Of a DNA stretch of 26,005 nt, positions 14,650 to 22,134 are shown piece after piece. The stretch is from an uncultured Oscillibacter sp. (GTDB lineage: Bacteria > Bacillota > Clostridia > Oscillospirales > Oscillospiraceae), in assembly GCA_910585165.1 (NCBI GenBank), contig CAJUBX010000023.1:1-26005 (forward strand), read 5' to 3'. Both the position numbers and the translations under genes were made by a program. The first letter of the stretch is position 1. Every line of letters begins with the position of its first letter. A model generated the notes under the pieces. The model was not told the DNA's origin. It did no database searches and saw only the letters and a program-made list of their open reading frames with translations.

Positions 14650-15354
14650 TCAGAAGCGGTTGCGGATGGCGTCCCGGTGCGTCCCGTCCGCGAGATTCAC
14701 GAACCGGACAAACAGGGCGACCTTGTTCTCCGGGTTCAGGGCCTCCCAGACCCGGTCCGCCAGGGCCTCCGGCGACTCTGCGTCCAGGATGACCCGCTCC
14801 GGCTCCCCCTCGAAGGAGGGCAGGGGATTCCCGTCCCCCTGATAGGTGTGGAGGAAGCGGCCCTCGCCGGGGAGGGGCGCGTCGTAGCGGTAGAAATACC
14901 GGCAGCAGCAATCGGGGTTCCCCTCCGCGCTTTTGAGAATGGAGAGCTGGAAGCTGCCGTCCGGGCTCAAAAGGCCGGAGATGCGGGGGGTGTAATTGGG
15001 CCCGTCCGGCTCAAAGGTACGGCTCTCCAAGGCCTCGGCAAAGGTCCGGCCCGCCAGGAGATAGTCCCGGACGGTGTCGGTCTGGTCGCCGTTGGTGACG
15101 ATGAGCCCCCGGCCCGCCGCGCGGACGGGGTGGTAGATGATGAGGCTGGGGTCCGTCATTTTGGCGGGGTCGGCGGCCTGGGTGCGGATGCCGTCCTCCG
15201 TGGGGACGAAAACGCGGTTCCGGGAATTCACGCTGCGGCCCATGATGAAGTACACTGCGATGGCGGACGCGCCGTCCGCGCTTTTCCCCAGGACGATGCC
15301 CCGCCCCGGGTAGGGGTTTTGTTTCAAAAGCTCCAAAAGATTCCGCTTTTCCAT
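14650..15354 (-). CDS. purO: IMP cyclohydrolase, PurO type
   Basis: The 234-residue protein resembles the PurO family (IMP_cyclohyd), which closes FAICAR to IMP, the last step of purine synthesis. The family was first described in archaea and is also found in Clostridia. Visible family features are the opening NPYPGRGIVLGKS, the AVYFIMGRSVNSRNRVF segment (about 35-51), the TDPSLIIYHPVR segment and the NYTPRISG segment in the middle. The ATG at 15354 is chosen because a GGAGG site lies 6-7 nt upstream and it gives the conserved MEKRNLL-type start; the TTG at 15372 would overlap that site. It is the last gene of the pyr run, 21 nt after the metallopeptidase. Whether it replaces or supplements PurH cannot be told. 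Confidence 0.82.
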   Translation of the reverse strand: MEKRNLLELLKQNPYPGRGIVLGKSADGASAIAVYFIMGRSVNSRNRVFVPTEDGIRTQAADPAKMTDPSLIIYHPVRAAGRGLIVTNGDQTDTVRDYLLAGRTFAEALESRTFEPDGPNYTPRISGLLSPDGSFQLSILKSAEGNPDCCCRYFYRYDAPLPGEGRFLHTYQGDGNPLPSFEGEPERVILDAESPEALADRVWEALNPENKVALFVRFVNLADGTHRDAIRNRF

Positions 15355-15375
15355 ATCCGTCCTCCGTATCAAAGT

Positions 15376-15900
15376 TCAGCTCATGAAGAGCAGCTTCTTC
15401 CGCTCCCGCCAGTCGGGAAGATACTGCTCCAGCAGGGCGTAAAATCCTGGCCCGTGGTTTTTCTCCCGGATGTGGCAGAGCTCGTGGACCACCACCAGCT
15501 CCACGGCGGGCTCCGGGCAGTTCATCAGGAAGCAGGAGAAGCACAATCTGTCCTTCGCCGAGCAGCTTCCATAGCGCTTCCGGGCGGCGGTCACCTTGAA
15601 CCCGGCGGGGACCACGCCCATTTTTTCGCTCCAGGCGGCGATCAGCCCCGGAAGCTCCGCCCGGGCACGGGCCTTCAGGGCCTCGATGTCCGCCGCCGTG
15701 GGGGCGGGAGGGCGTTGGGCCGCCCGCTGGCGCTGGAGGGAAAGGTGCTTTTCAATCCAGGCGGCGTGGGCGGCGACGAAGGCCGCGATCCGCGCCTGGG
15801 AGCAGCGCAGGGGGGCCCGGACCAGCAGCCGCCCGTCCCCCGTGACCTCCAGGGCCAGGGTCTTCCGCCGGGAGCGGATGAGTTCGTAAGGCTCCGCCAT
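15376..15900 (-). CDS. YgjP-type M48-like zinc metallopeptidase
   Basis: A 174-residue soluble protein of the YgjP / DUF45 metallopeptidase family. It has the zinc motif HELCH (H139, E140, H143) with a third ligand in KNHGPGF (H149), and the family signature RYGSCSAKDRL (109-119), the counterpart of the common RWGSCS. The length and ending (LPDWRERKKLL) are typical. Its ATG at 15900 shares a base with the pyrI stop (TGATG), so translation is coupled to pyrI. A longer in-frame reading to 16014 lies inside pyrI and is rejected. The substrate is not known, and its role in a pyrimidine operon is unexplained. Confidence 0.87.
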   Translation of the reverse strand: MAEPYELIRSRRKTLALEVTGDGRLLVRAPLRCSQARIAAFVAAHAAWIEKHLSLQRQRAAQRPPAPTAADIEALKARARAELPGLIAAWSEKMGVVPAGFKVTAARKRYGSCSAKDRLCFSCFLMNCPEPAVELVVVHELCHIREKNHGPGFYALLEQYLPDWRERKKLLFMS

Positions 15901-16328
15901 CAGAAGGTTTTCTTGCCCTTGGCGGTGTCGCAGTAGGCGCAGCGGTAGACGTGCTTCTCCGGGTCGCTGAGCAGGAAAACCGCGTCCAGTTGGGGCTCCG
16001 CCACGGTAATGCACCGGGGGTTCTTGCAGCGGATGATGTTCACCAGCTTCTTCGGCGGCTCCAGGCGGCGCTTTTCCACCCGCTGGCCGTCCCGGATGAC
16101 GTTGACGGTAATTTTATCGTCAATGTAGCCCAGCACGTCCACGTCCACTTCCAGGGGGGAGTCGATTTTGATGATGTCCTTTTTCCCCATCCGGCCGCTG
16201 CGGACGTTTTTGATAATGGCCACGGAGCAGTCCAATTGGTCCAGGTGGAGGTACTTGTAGATGTCCATGCTCTTTCCGGCCTGGATGTGGTCCAGGACCA
16301 CGCCGTTTTGGATGCTGTCAATGTTCAT
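15900..16328 (-). CDS. pyrI: Aspartate carbamoyltransferase regulatory subunit
   Basis: PyrI binds the nucleotide effectors (ATP, CTP, UTP) and links catalytic trimers into the allosteric aspartate transcarbamoylase. The 142-residue protein has the N-terminal effector-binding domain (about 1-95) and a C-terminal zinc domain with four cysteines, C101, C106, C130 and C133 (CKNPRC and CAYC). It follows pyrB by 19 nt, the usual pairing. Its presence shows that this enzyme is feedback-controlled, in contrast to the Bacillus enzyme, which lacks PyrI. Confidence 0.95.
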   Translation of the reverse strand: MNIDSIQNGVVLDHIQAGKSMDIYKYLHLDQLDCSVAIIKNVRSGRMGKKDIIKIDSPLEVDVDVLGYIDDKITVNVIRDGQRVEKRRLEPPKKLVNIIRCKNPRCITVAEPQLDAVFLLSDPEKHVYRCAYCDTAKGKKTF

Positions 16329-16347
16329 AACGTCTCTCCCCTTTCCC

Positions 16348-17268
16348 TCAGACCTGGATGTCCAGCAGCTTTAAAATCAGCGCCATGCGGATGAACTTGC
16401 CGTTTTTCACCTGCTTCCAGTAGGCGGCCCGGGGGTCCTTGTCCACCGCCACGGAAATCTCGTTCACCCGGGGCAGGGGGTGGAGGATGGAGAGGTCCTC
16501 CTTGGCGGTTTCCAGCTTCTCCGGGGTGAGGATGTAGCTGTCCTTCAAGCGGAGATAGTCCTCCTCGTTGAAAAAGCGCTCCCGCTGGACACGGGTCATG
16601 TAGAGAATGTCCAGCCTGGGCATGACTTCCTCCAGGCTCTCCGTCTGCTCATAGGGGATGCCCCGCTTTTTCAATGCCTCCTCCTTCACGTAGCGGGGGA
16701 GCTTGAGCTCCGCGGGGGAGATGAGGACGAAGTTGATATCTTCATACCGGCTGAGGGCGCTTACTAGGGAGTGGACCGTCCGGCCGAATTTCAAATCCCC
16801 GCAGAAGCCGATGGTAAAGCCCCCCAGCCGCCCCTTCTCCCGGTGGATGGTCAGAAGGTCCGTCAGGGTCTGGGTGGGGTGGTTGTGGCCGCCGTCCCCG
16901 GCGTTGATGATGGGAACCTCGCTGAACTGGGCGGCGGCGTAGGGCGCGCCCTCCTTGGGGTGGCGCATGGCGATGATGTCGGCGTAGCAGCTCACCGTGT
17001 GGACGGTGTCCCCCACGGTCTCCCCCTTGGCGGCGGAGCTGGAGGCCGCCTCGGAAAAGCCCAGCACGCCGCCCCCCAGGGCCAGCATGGCGGACTCGAA
17101 GCTGAGGCGGGTCCTTGTGGAGGGCTCGAAAAAGAGGGTGGCCAGCTGCTTGTGGGCGCAGGCGTTTTGATACTTGGCGGGGTTTGCGAGAATGTCCTCC
17201 GCCGTGGCGATGAGATCGCCGATTTCCTTCACGGTGAGGTCGGTAACGTCGATGATGTTTCTAGGCAT
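16348..17268 (-). CDS. pyrB: Aspartate carbamoyltransferase catalytic subunit
   Basis: PyrB joins carbamoyl phosphate and aspartate to make N-carbamoylaspartate, the committed step of pyrimidine synthesis. The 306-residue protein has the carbamoyl-phosphate-binding FFEPSTRTRLSFE (STRTR at 50-54), the mobile loop SSSAAKGET with the catalytic Lys (K81), and HNHPTQTLTDLL (aspartate/carbamoyl contacts). The start is at ATG 17268, 17 nt after pyrE. With pyrI downstream it should assemble as the c6r6 holoenzyme. Confidence 0.97.
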   Translation of the reverse strand: MPRNIIDVTDLTVKEIGDLIATAEDILANPAKYQNACAHKQLATLFFEPSTRTRLSFESAMLALGGGVLGFSEAASSSAAKGETVGDTVHTVSCYADIIAMRHPKEGAPYAAAQFSEVPIINAGDGGHNHPTQTLTDLLTIHREKGRLGGFTIGFCGDLKFGRTVHSLVSALSRYEDINFVLISPAELKLPRYVKEEALKKRGIPYEQTESLEEVMPRLDILYMTRVQRERFFNEEDYLRLKDSYILTPEKLETAKEDLSILHPLPRVNEISVAVDKDPRAAYWKQVKNGKFIRMALILKLLDIQV

Positions 17269-17285
17269 ACAGGCTCCTTTCCGCC

Positions 17286-17921
17286 TTAATCTCTCCAGCT
17301 TCCGTCGCTGGGGTTTGCCCGGAATTTTTTCAGCCGCGCAATGTCCTCAGGCCGGATTCTTCCCTCCGCTGCGGCGATTTCGCACACCGCGTCGAAATTG
17401 GACAAACTGTAGTTGACAAGCCCGGCCTCCGCCAGACGGTCCAGGCCCTTTTGAAGGCCGTAGGTGAAGATGGACACCACCCCCAGCACCTCCGCCCCGG
17501 CCTCCCGCAGGGCCTGGGCCGTCTCGATGCAGCTTCCGGCGGTGGAGATAAGGTCCTCCACCACCACTACCCGCTGCCCGGGCTCCAGCTTCCCCTCGAT
17601 GCGGTTCTGCCGCCCGTGGTCCTTGCCGCTTCCCCGGACGTAGCCCATGGGAAGGCCCATCAGGTGGCCCGCAATGGCGGCGTGGGCGATGCCGGCGGTG
17701 GAGGTGCCCATCAGCACCTCCACGCTGGGGAAGTGCTTGCAGATAAGGTCCACCAGCCCCTCCTCCACGTGGGTGCGGACCTCCGGCGCGGTGAGGGTCA
17801 GGCGGTTGTCGCAGTAAATGGGGCTCTGGATGCCGCTGGCCCAGGTAAAGGGCTGGTCTGGGCGGAGGAAAACCGCTCCGATGGACAAAAGGTCGTGGGC
17901 GATGGTCTGTTCACGGGTCAT
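17286..17921 (-). CDS. pyrE: Orotate phosphoribosyltransferase
   Basis: PyrE adds ribose 5-phosphate from PRPP to orotate to form OMP. The 211-residue protein has the PRPP-loop motif VVVVEDLISTAGS (118-130) and the catalytic-loop region GSGKDHGRQN (about 97-106) expected of the dimeric family. An AAAGGAG site lies 8 nt before the ATG at 17921. The 65-nt gap to pyrF upstream is the largest in the operon; no clear promoter or terminator is seen in it. Confidence 0.96.
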   Translation of the reverse strand: MTREQTIAHDLLSIGAVFLRPDQPFTWASGIQSPIYCDNRLTLTAPEVRTHVEEGLVDLICKHFPSVEVLMGTSTAGIAHAAIAGHLMGLPMGYVRGSGKDHGRQNRIEGKLEPGQRVVVVEDLISTAGSCIETAQALREAGAEVLGVVSIFTYGLQKGLDRLAEAGLVNYSLSNFDAVCEIAAAEGRIRPEDIARLKKFRANPSDGSWRD

Positions 17922-17986
17922 GACGATACTCCTTTCTTATGCGCTGGCAGCAGGTTTGCGGTGTGGTCCGGGGCAAGACCGGGCGT

Positions 17987-18691
17987 TCAGCCCAAAAATT
18001 CGCTTACCGCCCGGCGGTAGGCTTCCACCGGGTCCTCCGCCTGGGTGATGGGGCGGCCCATGACGATGTAGTCGCAGCCGTTTTCCGCCGCCTGCGCCGG
18101 GGTCATCACCCGCTTCTGGTCGCCAACGTCCCCTCCGGCGAAGCGCACGCCGGGGGTGACGGTGCAGAAATCCCGGCCGCAGCGCTCCTTCACCAGCGCC
18201 GCCTCCAGGGGGGAGCAGACCACGCCGTCCAGTCCGCTGGCGGCGGCGTTTTTCGCGTAGGCCAGGACGGTTTCCGCCATAGGCGTTTCAATCAGCAGCT
18301 CGTCCTTCAAGGACTCCGGCCCGGTGCTGGTGAGCTGGGTGACGGCAATCAGGATGGGACGGGTGCCGCCGGGCCGGGTCAGGCCCTCCAGGGCGGCCTT
18401 CATCATGGCGGAGGTCCCGGCGGCGTGGAGGTTCACCATATCCACCTCCAGGCCCGAGAGGACCGCCATGGCCCGCTTGACGGTGTTTGGAATGTCGTGG
18501 AGCTTCAAATCCAGGAAAATCCGGTGCCCCCGGGCCTTGATTTCCCGGACGATGGAGGGCCCCTCCGCGTAGTAAAGCTCCATGCCGATTTTCACGAAGG
18601 GCTTTGCCTCCCCGGCGGGGAAGCGGTCCAGAAAGGCCAGGGTTTCCTCCCGGCTGGGGAAGTCCAGGGCGACGATCACGTCTTTAGCCAT
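17987..18691 (-). CDS. pyrF: Orotidine 5'-phosphate decarboxylase
   Basis: PyrF decarboxylates OMP to UMP. The 234-residue TIM-barrel protein shows the hallmark LDLKLHDIPNT with the catalytic Asp-Lys-Asp set (D61, K63, D66), the N-terminal ALDFPS (D10), and the phosphate-binding TPGVRF near residue 179 with a C-terminal VMGRPIT loop. Its first 8 nt overlap the end of pyrD, so the two are translationally coupled. Confidence 0.97.
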   Translation of the reverse strand: MAKDVIVALDFPSREETLAFLDRFPAGEAKPFVKIGMELYYAEGPSIVREIKARGHRIFLDLKLHDIPNTVKRAMAVLSGLEVDMVNLHAAGTSAMMKAALEGLTRPGGTRPILIAVTQLTSTGPESLKDELLIETPMAETVLAYAKNAAASGLDGVVCSPLEAALVKERCGRDFCTVTPGVRFAGGDVGDQKRVMTPAQAAENGCDYIVMGRPITQAEDPVEAYRRAVSEFLG

Positions 18692-19601
18692 AATGCGCTC
18701 CTCCTATCAAATCCGAAATGCGGCTTACGCCCAGCCGCCGGCAGACGGCGGGCAGGTTTTCGATGATGGTCTTGCAGGCCCAGGGGTCCCGCAGGTTTGC
18801 CGCCCCCACCTCCACGGCGGAGGCCCCCGCCAGCAGCATCTCGGCGGCGGATTCGGCGCTGTCCACGCCGCCGCAGCCGATGATGGGCAGCTTCACCGCC
18901 TCGTATACGTCCCACACCATCCGCAGGGCCACCGGGAACACGGCGGGGCCGGAGAGGCCCCCGGTGCGGTTGGCGAGGAGGGGACGCCTGGCGTCCAGGT
19001 CAATCCGCATGCCCAGCAGCGTGTTGATAAGGCACAGGCCGTCGGCCCCCTCCGCCTCGCAGGCCCGGGCGATTTCGGCGATATCCGAAACGTTGGGGCT
19101 GAGCTTCATGAAGACGGGCTTTTTCGCCGCCGCCCGGACGGCCCTGGTCACGGCGGCGGCGCTTCGGGGGTCGGAGCCGAAGTTCTTCCCCCCGGCGTGG
19201 ACGTTGGGGCAGGAGATGTTGATCTCCAGAATCTTCACCTGCTCCGCGTCCTCCAGCAAACGGCAGTTTTCGGCGTACTCCTCCAGGGAGAAACCGCAGA
19301 CGTTGGCAATGACGGGGCCGTGGAATATCCTTGCGATGTTGGGGAGCTCCTCCCGGAGCACCGCCTCCATGCCGGGGTTCTGGAGGCCCACGGCGTTGAG
19401 CATGCCGGAGGCCGTCTCGGCAATCCGGGGCTGGGGGTTGCCGGAGCGGGGGTCCCGGGTGGTCCCCTTCCAGGAGAAGGAGCCCAGAATGTCCAGATCG
19501 TAAATTTCCGCGAACTCCCGGCCGTAGCCAAAGGTGCCGGAGGCGGGAATAATGGGGTTTTTCAGCATCACCCCCGCCAGGGACACGGAAAGGTCTACCA
19601 T
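18684..19601 (-). CDS. pyrD: Dihydroorotate dehydrogenase B (NAD+), catalytic subunit
   Basis: This class 1B subunit oxidises dihydroorotate to orotate on FMN and passes electrons to PyrK. The 305-residue protein has the opening NPIIPASGTFG, K45 in SWKGTT, and the catalytic Cys in NISCPNV (C131), the base characteristic of class 1 enzymes. The ATG at 19601 is chosen because of a GGAGGAG site just upstream and the conserved MVDLSVSLAG start; an in-frame reading to 19640 adds 13 residues inside pyrK. It overlaps pyrK by 7 nt and pyrF by 8 nt. Confidence 0.97.
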   Translation of the reverse strand: MVDLSVSLAGVMLKNPIIPASGTFGYGREFAEIYDLDILGSFSWKGTTRDPRSGNPQPRIAETASGMLNAVGLQNPGMEAVLREELPNIARIFHGPVIANVCGFSLEEYAENCRLLEDAEQVKILEINISCPNVHAGGKNFGSDPRSAAAVTRAVRAAAKKPVFMKLSPNVSDIAEIARACEAEGADGLCLINTLLGMRIDLDARRPLLANRTGGLSGPAVFPVALRMVWDVYEAVKLPIIGCGGVDSAESAAEMLLAGASAVEVGAANLRDPWACKTIIENLPAVCRRLGVSRISDLIGGAHYG

Positions 19602-20332
19602 AAAATCTCCTCCTTTTGAAACACCGGGCCGTCCCTGCACACCCGGCGGAGGCCCCGCTTCGTCTCGACGGTGCAGCCCACGCAGGCCCCGAAGCCGCAG
19701 GCCATCCGGGCCTCGAAGCTGAACTGGCCCCCGGCGGTTTGGGGCAGGGCCGAGACGGCCTTCAGCATGGGCGCGGGACCGCAGGCCATCACGTAAAGGC
19801 CGCCGGGGAGGCCCTTTAAAACGTCCGTCACAAAGCCCTTTGTTCCCAGGCTCCCATCCTCCGTGGCGGCGCGGACCTCCAGGCCCAGGGCGGCGAATTC
19901 CTCCAGGTAAAACGCCTCCTCCCTGGACCGGAAGCCAAGAACCGCAAGGGGCCTTTCCCCGGCCTCCAGCATCCGCCTTGCAAGGCCGTACAGCGGCGCA
20001 ATGCCGACGCCGCCGCCCGCCAGGACGGCTCCTTCCGGCGCTTTCGTGAGGTCAAAGCCGTTTCCAAGGCCCGTCAGCACATCCAGCTCCGTCCCCGCGC
20101 CAAGGCGCACCAGCTCCCTTGTGCCCTCTCCCGCCTCCTTTATAAGAAGGATCAGGCCGCGTTCGTCCCAGTCGCAGACGGAGATGGGGCGGCGGAGGAA
20201 TTTCCCCGGCAGCTGGAGGTTGACAAACTGCCCCGGCGCGGTGACGGCGGAGGTATCTCCGGCAAGCCGCAGCTCCCACACGTCCCTGGCCAGCCGCCGG
20301 GACTGCTCCAGGGTGAATATGGATTTCTTCAC
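19595..20332 (-). CDS. pyrK: Dihydroorotate dehydrogenase B electron-transfer subunit
   Basis: PyrK carries FAD and a [2Fe-2S] cluster and hands electrons from PyrD to NAD+. The 245-residue protein has the FAD-binding RRPISV (47-52), a nucleotide-binding GGGVGIAPLYGLA region (about 106-118), the CGPAPML segment (184-190) and the cluster ligands C212, C217, C220 and C232. It starts at GTG 20332, which overlaps the pyrC stop (GTGA) and has a strong AAGGAGG site 6-7 nt upstream; a reading to 20689 lies inside pyrC. PyrK marks the NAD-linked anaerobic-compatible pathway typical of Firmicutes. Confidence 0.96.
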   Translation of the reverse strand: MKKSIFTLEQSRRLARDVWELRLAGDTSAVTAPGQFVNLQLPGKFLRRPISVCDWDERGLILLIKEAGEGTRELVRLGAGTELDVLTGLGNGFDLTKAPEGAVLAGGGVGIAPLYGLARRMLEAGERPLAVLGFRSREEAFYLEEFAALGLEVRAATEDGSLGTKGFVTDVLKGLPGGLYVMACGPAPMLKAVSALPQTAGGQFSFEARMACGFGACVGCTVETKRGLRRVCRDGPVFQKEEILW

Positions 20333-21666
20333 GGCGTTCCTCCTTCCGGACGGTCTGCGCCCCGGATGATGCCAATGGCTCCATGGGGGCTGGGCTCCAG
20401 CCCCTCCGGGAAGACGATCTCCCCGCCTACCAAGGTCATGGAGACGGCGGCCTCCACCCGCCGCCCGGCAAAGGGCGTGGCCCGGCCCAGGGAGCGGAAG
20501 CCCGCCGGATTCACCGTGCCCGCGTGGTCCAGGCGCAGCACCGTCAAATCGGCGGGCTGGCCCTCCGCAATCGTTCCGCCGGGGAGGCCGAAAATCCTCC
20601 GGGGATTCACGCACAGGGCGTTGAGAAGCACCTCCAGCGGGACCTTTCCGGTCTTTGCCAGCTCCGTGTACAAAACCGGGAAAGCGCACTCCAGGCCCAC
20701 CACGCCGTTGAGGCTTCCCCGGAGGCCCCCGGCCTTCTCCTGCGCCGAATGGGGGGCGTGGTCCGTGGCGATGCAGTCCACGGTTCCGTCCAGAAGGCCC
20801 GCCGCCAGAGCGTCCCGGTCCGCAGCGGAGCGGATGGGAGGATTCATCTTGAAGCGCCCGTCATCCTCCAAATCCTGGTCGCAGAGGCAGAGGTAGTGGG
20901 GCCCGGTCTCGCAGGTGACGGGAAGTCCCTCCGCCTTGGCGGCGCGGATGAGAGCCACGCTCTCCCTGGTGGAGACATGGCAGACGTGGTAGCGGCAGCC
21001 CGTCTCCCGGACCAGGGCGATATCCCGCTCCACCTGCCGCCACTCGCTGGCGGGGCTGTTTCCGGGGAGGCCGTGCCGCCGGGCAAAGTCCCCGTCGTGG
21101 ACGCACCAGCCCTTTTCCAGAAGGGACTCGTCCTCGCAGTGGGCGGCGATGGGACGGTCCAGCCTTTTGGCCAGGACCATGGCGGAGCGCATCATCTCCC
21201 CGGACTGCACGCCCCGGCCGTCGTCGGAGAAGCCGGGCACATAAGGGGCAAGGCCCTCCAGGTCCGCCAGGGCCTTCCCCTGCTCCCCCCGGGTGATGGT
21301 CCCGTAGGGGTAGACATGGACCCGGGCGTCCCGCTCGATTGCGTCCAGCTCCGCCCGGAGATGCTCCGGGCAGTCCGGGGGCGGGTTCAGGTTGGGCATG
21401 GCGCATACCGCCGTATATCCCCCCGCCGCCGCCGCCGCCGTGCCGGAGGCCACGGTCTCCTTATAAGAAAATCCAGGCTCCCGAAGATGAACGTGAACAT
21501 CAACGAAGCCTGGGACTACAAAACAATTATTAAGTTCAACGACGCAGGCGCCGTCCCGGGGAAGGCGGGGGGAAACGGAAACAATACGCCCCTCGGAAAC
21601 GGCAATTTCCAGGGGACGGAATCCCCCGTCCACAAAGACGGACCCGCCGGTCAGCAGCAGACGCAT
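20329..21666 (-). CDS. pyrC: Dihydroorotase
   Basis: PyrC closes N-carbamoylaspartate to dihydroorotate. The 445-residue protein is a class I dihydroorotase with the zinc motif DVHVHLREPG (H58, H60), further metal and substrate residues in the HCEDE and HVCHVSTRES segments, and the catalytic-site ATDHAPH near residue 302. It is the first gene of the pyr operon, with GAGGAG 7 nt ahead of the ATG at 21666 and a promoter close by, leaving a leader of only about 25-30 nt. It ends by overlapping the pyrK start. Confidence 0.97.
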   Translation of the reverse strand: MRLLLTGGSVFVDGGFRPLEIAVSEGRIVSVSPRLPRDGACVVELNNCFVVPGFVDVHVHLREPGFSYKETVASGTAAAAAGGYTAVCAMPNLNPPPDCPEHLRAELDAIERDARVHVYPYGTITRGEQGKALADLEGLAPYVPGFSDDGRGVQSGEMMRSAMVLAKRLDRPIAAHCEDESLLEKGWCVHDGDFARRHGLPGNSPASEWRQVERDIALVRETGCRYHVCHVSTRESVALIRAAKAEGLPVTCETGPHYLCLCDQDLEDDGRFKMNPPIRSAADRDALAAGLLDGTVDCIATDHAPHSAQEKAGGLRGSLNGVVGLECAFPVLYTELAKTGKVPLEVLLNALCVNPRRIFGLPGGTIAEGQPADLTVLRLDHAGTVNPAGFRSLGRATPFAGRRVEAAVSMTLVGGEIVFPEGLEPSPHGAIGIIRGADRPEGGTP

Positions 21667-21698
21667 AGACGCTCTCCTCTCCAGTTTCTCGAAAAGAC

Positions 21699-21727
21699 AT
21701 CATATCGGAAAACGGCGGCTTTGTCAA
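21699..21727 (-). promoter_or_regulatory. Sigma-A promoter of the pyr operon
   Basis: The minus strand has a perfect -35 TTGACA (21727-21722), a 17-nt spacer and -10 TATGAT (21704-21699). The start of transcription should fall about 25-30 nt ahead of pyrC. A run of four T (21695-21692) lies close to the expected start site. Confidence 0.9.
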
Positions 21728-21738
21728 CCGCACGGGGC

Positions 21739-21772
21739 AAAAAAATCCCCCGCCCCGCTTCCGCAGGGCGGG
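21739..21772 (-). terminator. Intrinsic terminator after the small membrane-protein gene
   Basis: On the minus strand, a 10-bp GC stem (21772-21763 and 21758-21749, one G-T pair) with loop GGAA is followed by GGA and seven T (21745-21739). It stops the upstream small gene just before the pyr promoter. Confidence 0.88.
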
Positions 21773-21780
21773 AACGCCGT

Positions 21781-21966
21781 TTATTCGTAAAGTTCCTCGT
21801 CGGCGTAGTCGTCGTATTCGGAACTGAATCTCTTGCTCAGGCGTTTTTTCATGCCGCAGTACCCGACGCTGAGGTCATGCCAGCCGCCGATCAGCAGGCA
21901 GACGAAGGCGGCGAAAGCCAGGCTCGCGCCGATGATCTTCATGACCATGCTCGCGGTTTTGCTCAT
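21781..21966 (-). CDS. Small single-pass membrane protein of unknown function
   Basis: A 61-residue protein with one strong hydrophobic helix (about 8-28, MVMKIIGASLAFAAFVCLLIGGW region) followed by a basic stretch (KKRLSKRF) and an acidic, Tyr-rich tail (EYDDYADEELYE). The basic stretch after the helix would place the C-terminus inside the cell by the positive-inside rule. It is supported by an AGGAGG site 8 nt before the ATG, its own promoter and its own terminator, which argue for a real gene. No family was recognised. It is divergent from the XRE regulator gene. Confidence 0.75.
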   Translation of the reverse strand: MSKTASMVMKIIGASLAFAAFVCLLIGGWHDLSVGYCGMKKRLSKRFSSEYDDYADEELYE

Positions 21967-22000
21967 AGCAGCTTCCTCCTAATGTCTCGAAATTGAATCC

Positions 22001-22029
22001 ATCATACACCATCCTTCCCCGTTTTACAA
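22001..22029 (-). promoter_or_regulatory. Promoter of the small membrane-protein gene
   Basis: The minus strand has -35 TTGTAA (22029-22024), a 17-nt spacer and -10 TATGAT (22006-22001), about 35 nt ahead of the ATG at 21966. Confidence 0.75.
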
Positions 22030-22063
22030 GAGGGATTTTGCCCGGCTTTCACAAAAAAATATC

Positions 22064-22092
22064 TTTACATCTCGTAGCTCCTTTGGTAGACT
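22064..22092 (+). promoter_or_regulatory. Probable promoter of the XRE-MBOAT-SGNH operon
   Basis: A -35-like TTTACA (22064-22069), a 17-nt spacer and a weaker -10 TAGACT (22087-22092). An inverted repeat begins 3 bp after the -10. The -10 assignment is uncertain because TATACG overlaps it at 22092-22097. Confidence 0.5.
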
Positions 22093-22095
22093 ATA

Positions 22096-22115
22096 CGGTA
22101 CGTAATGAAGTACCG
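22096..22115 (+). promoter_or_regulatory. Palindrome at the XRE promoter, candidate operator
   Basis: CGGTAC (22096-22101) and its exact inverse GTACCG (22110-22115) are separated by 8 nt. It lies at the expected transcription start of the regulator's own gene, the usual place for an autoregulatory XRE operator. It is too small and A+T-spaced to be a terminator. Confidence 0.55.
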
Positions 22116-22134
22116 GTCAAAGGAGCGAACGGCT

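Noticed and set aside
17922..17986. Possible internal promoter or attenuator between pyrF and pyrE
   Set aside because: The 65-nt gap shows no paired -35/-10 and no hairpin with a T run, so pyrE is treated as part of the same operon.
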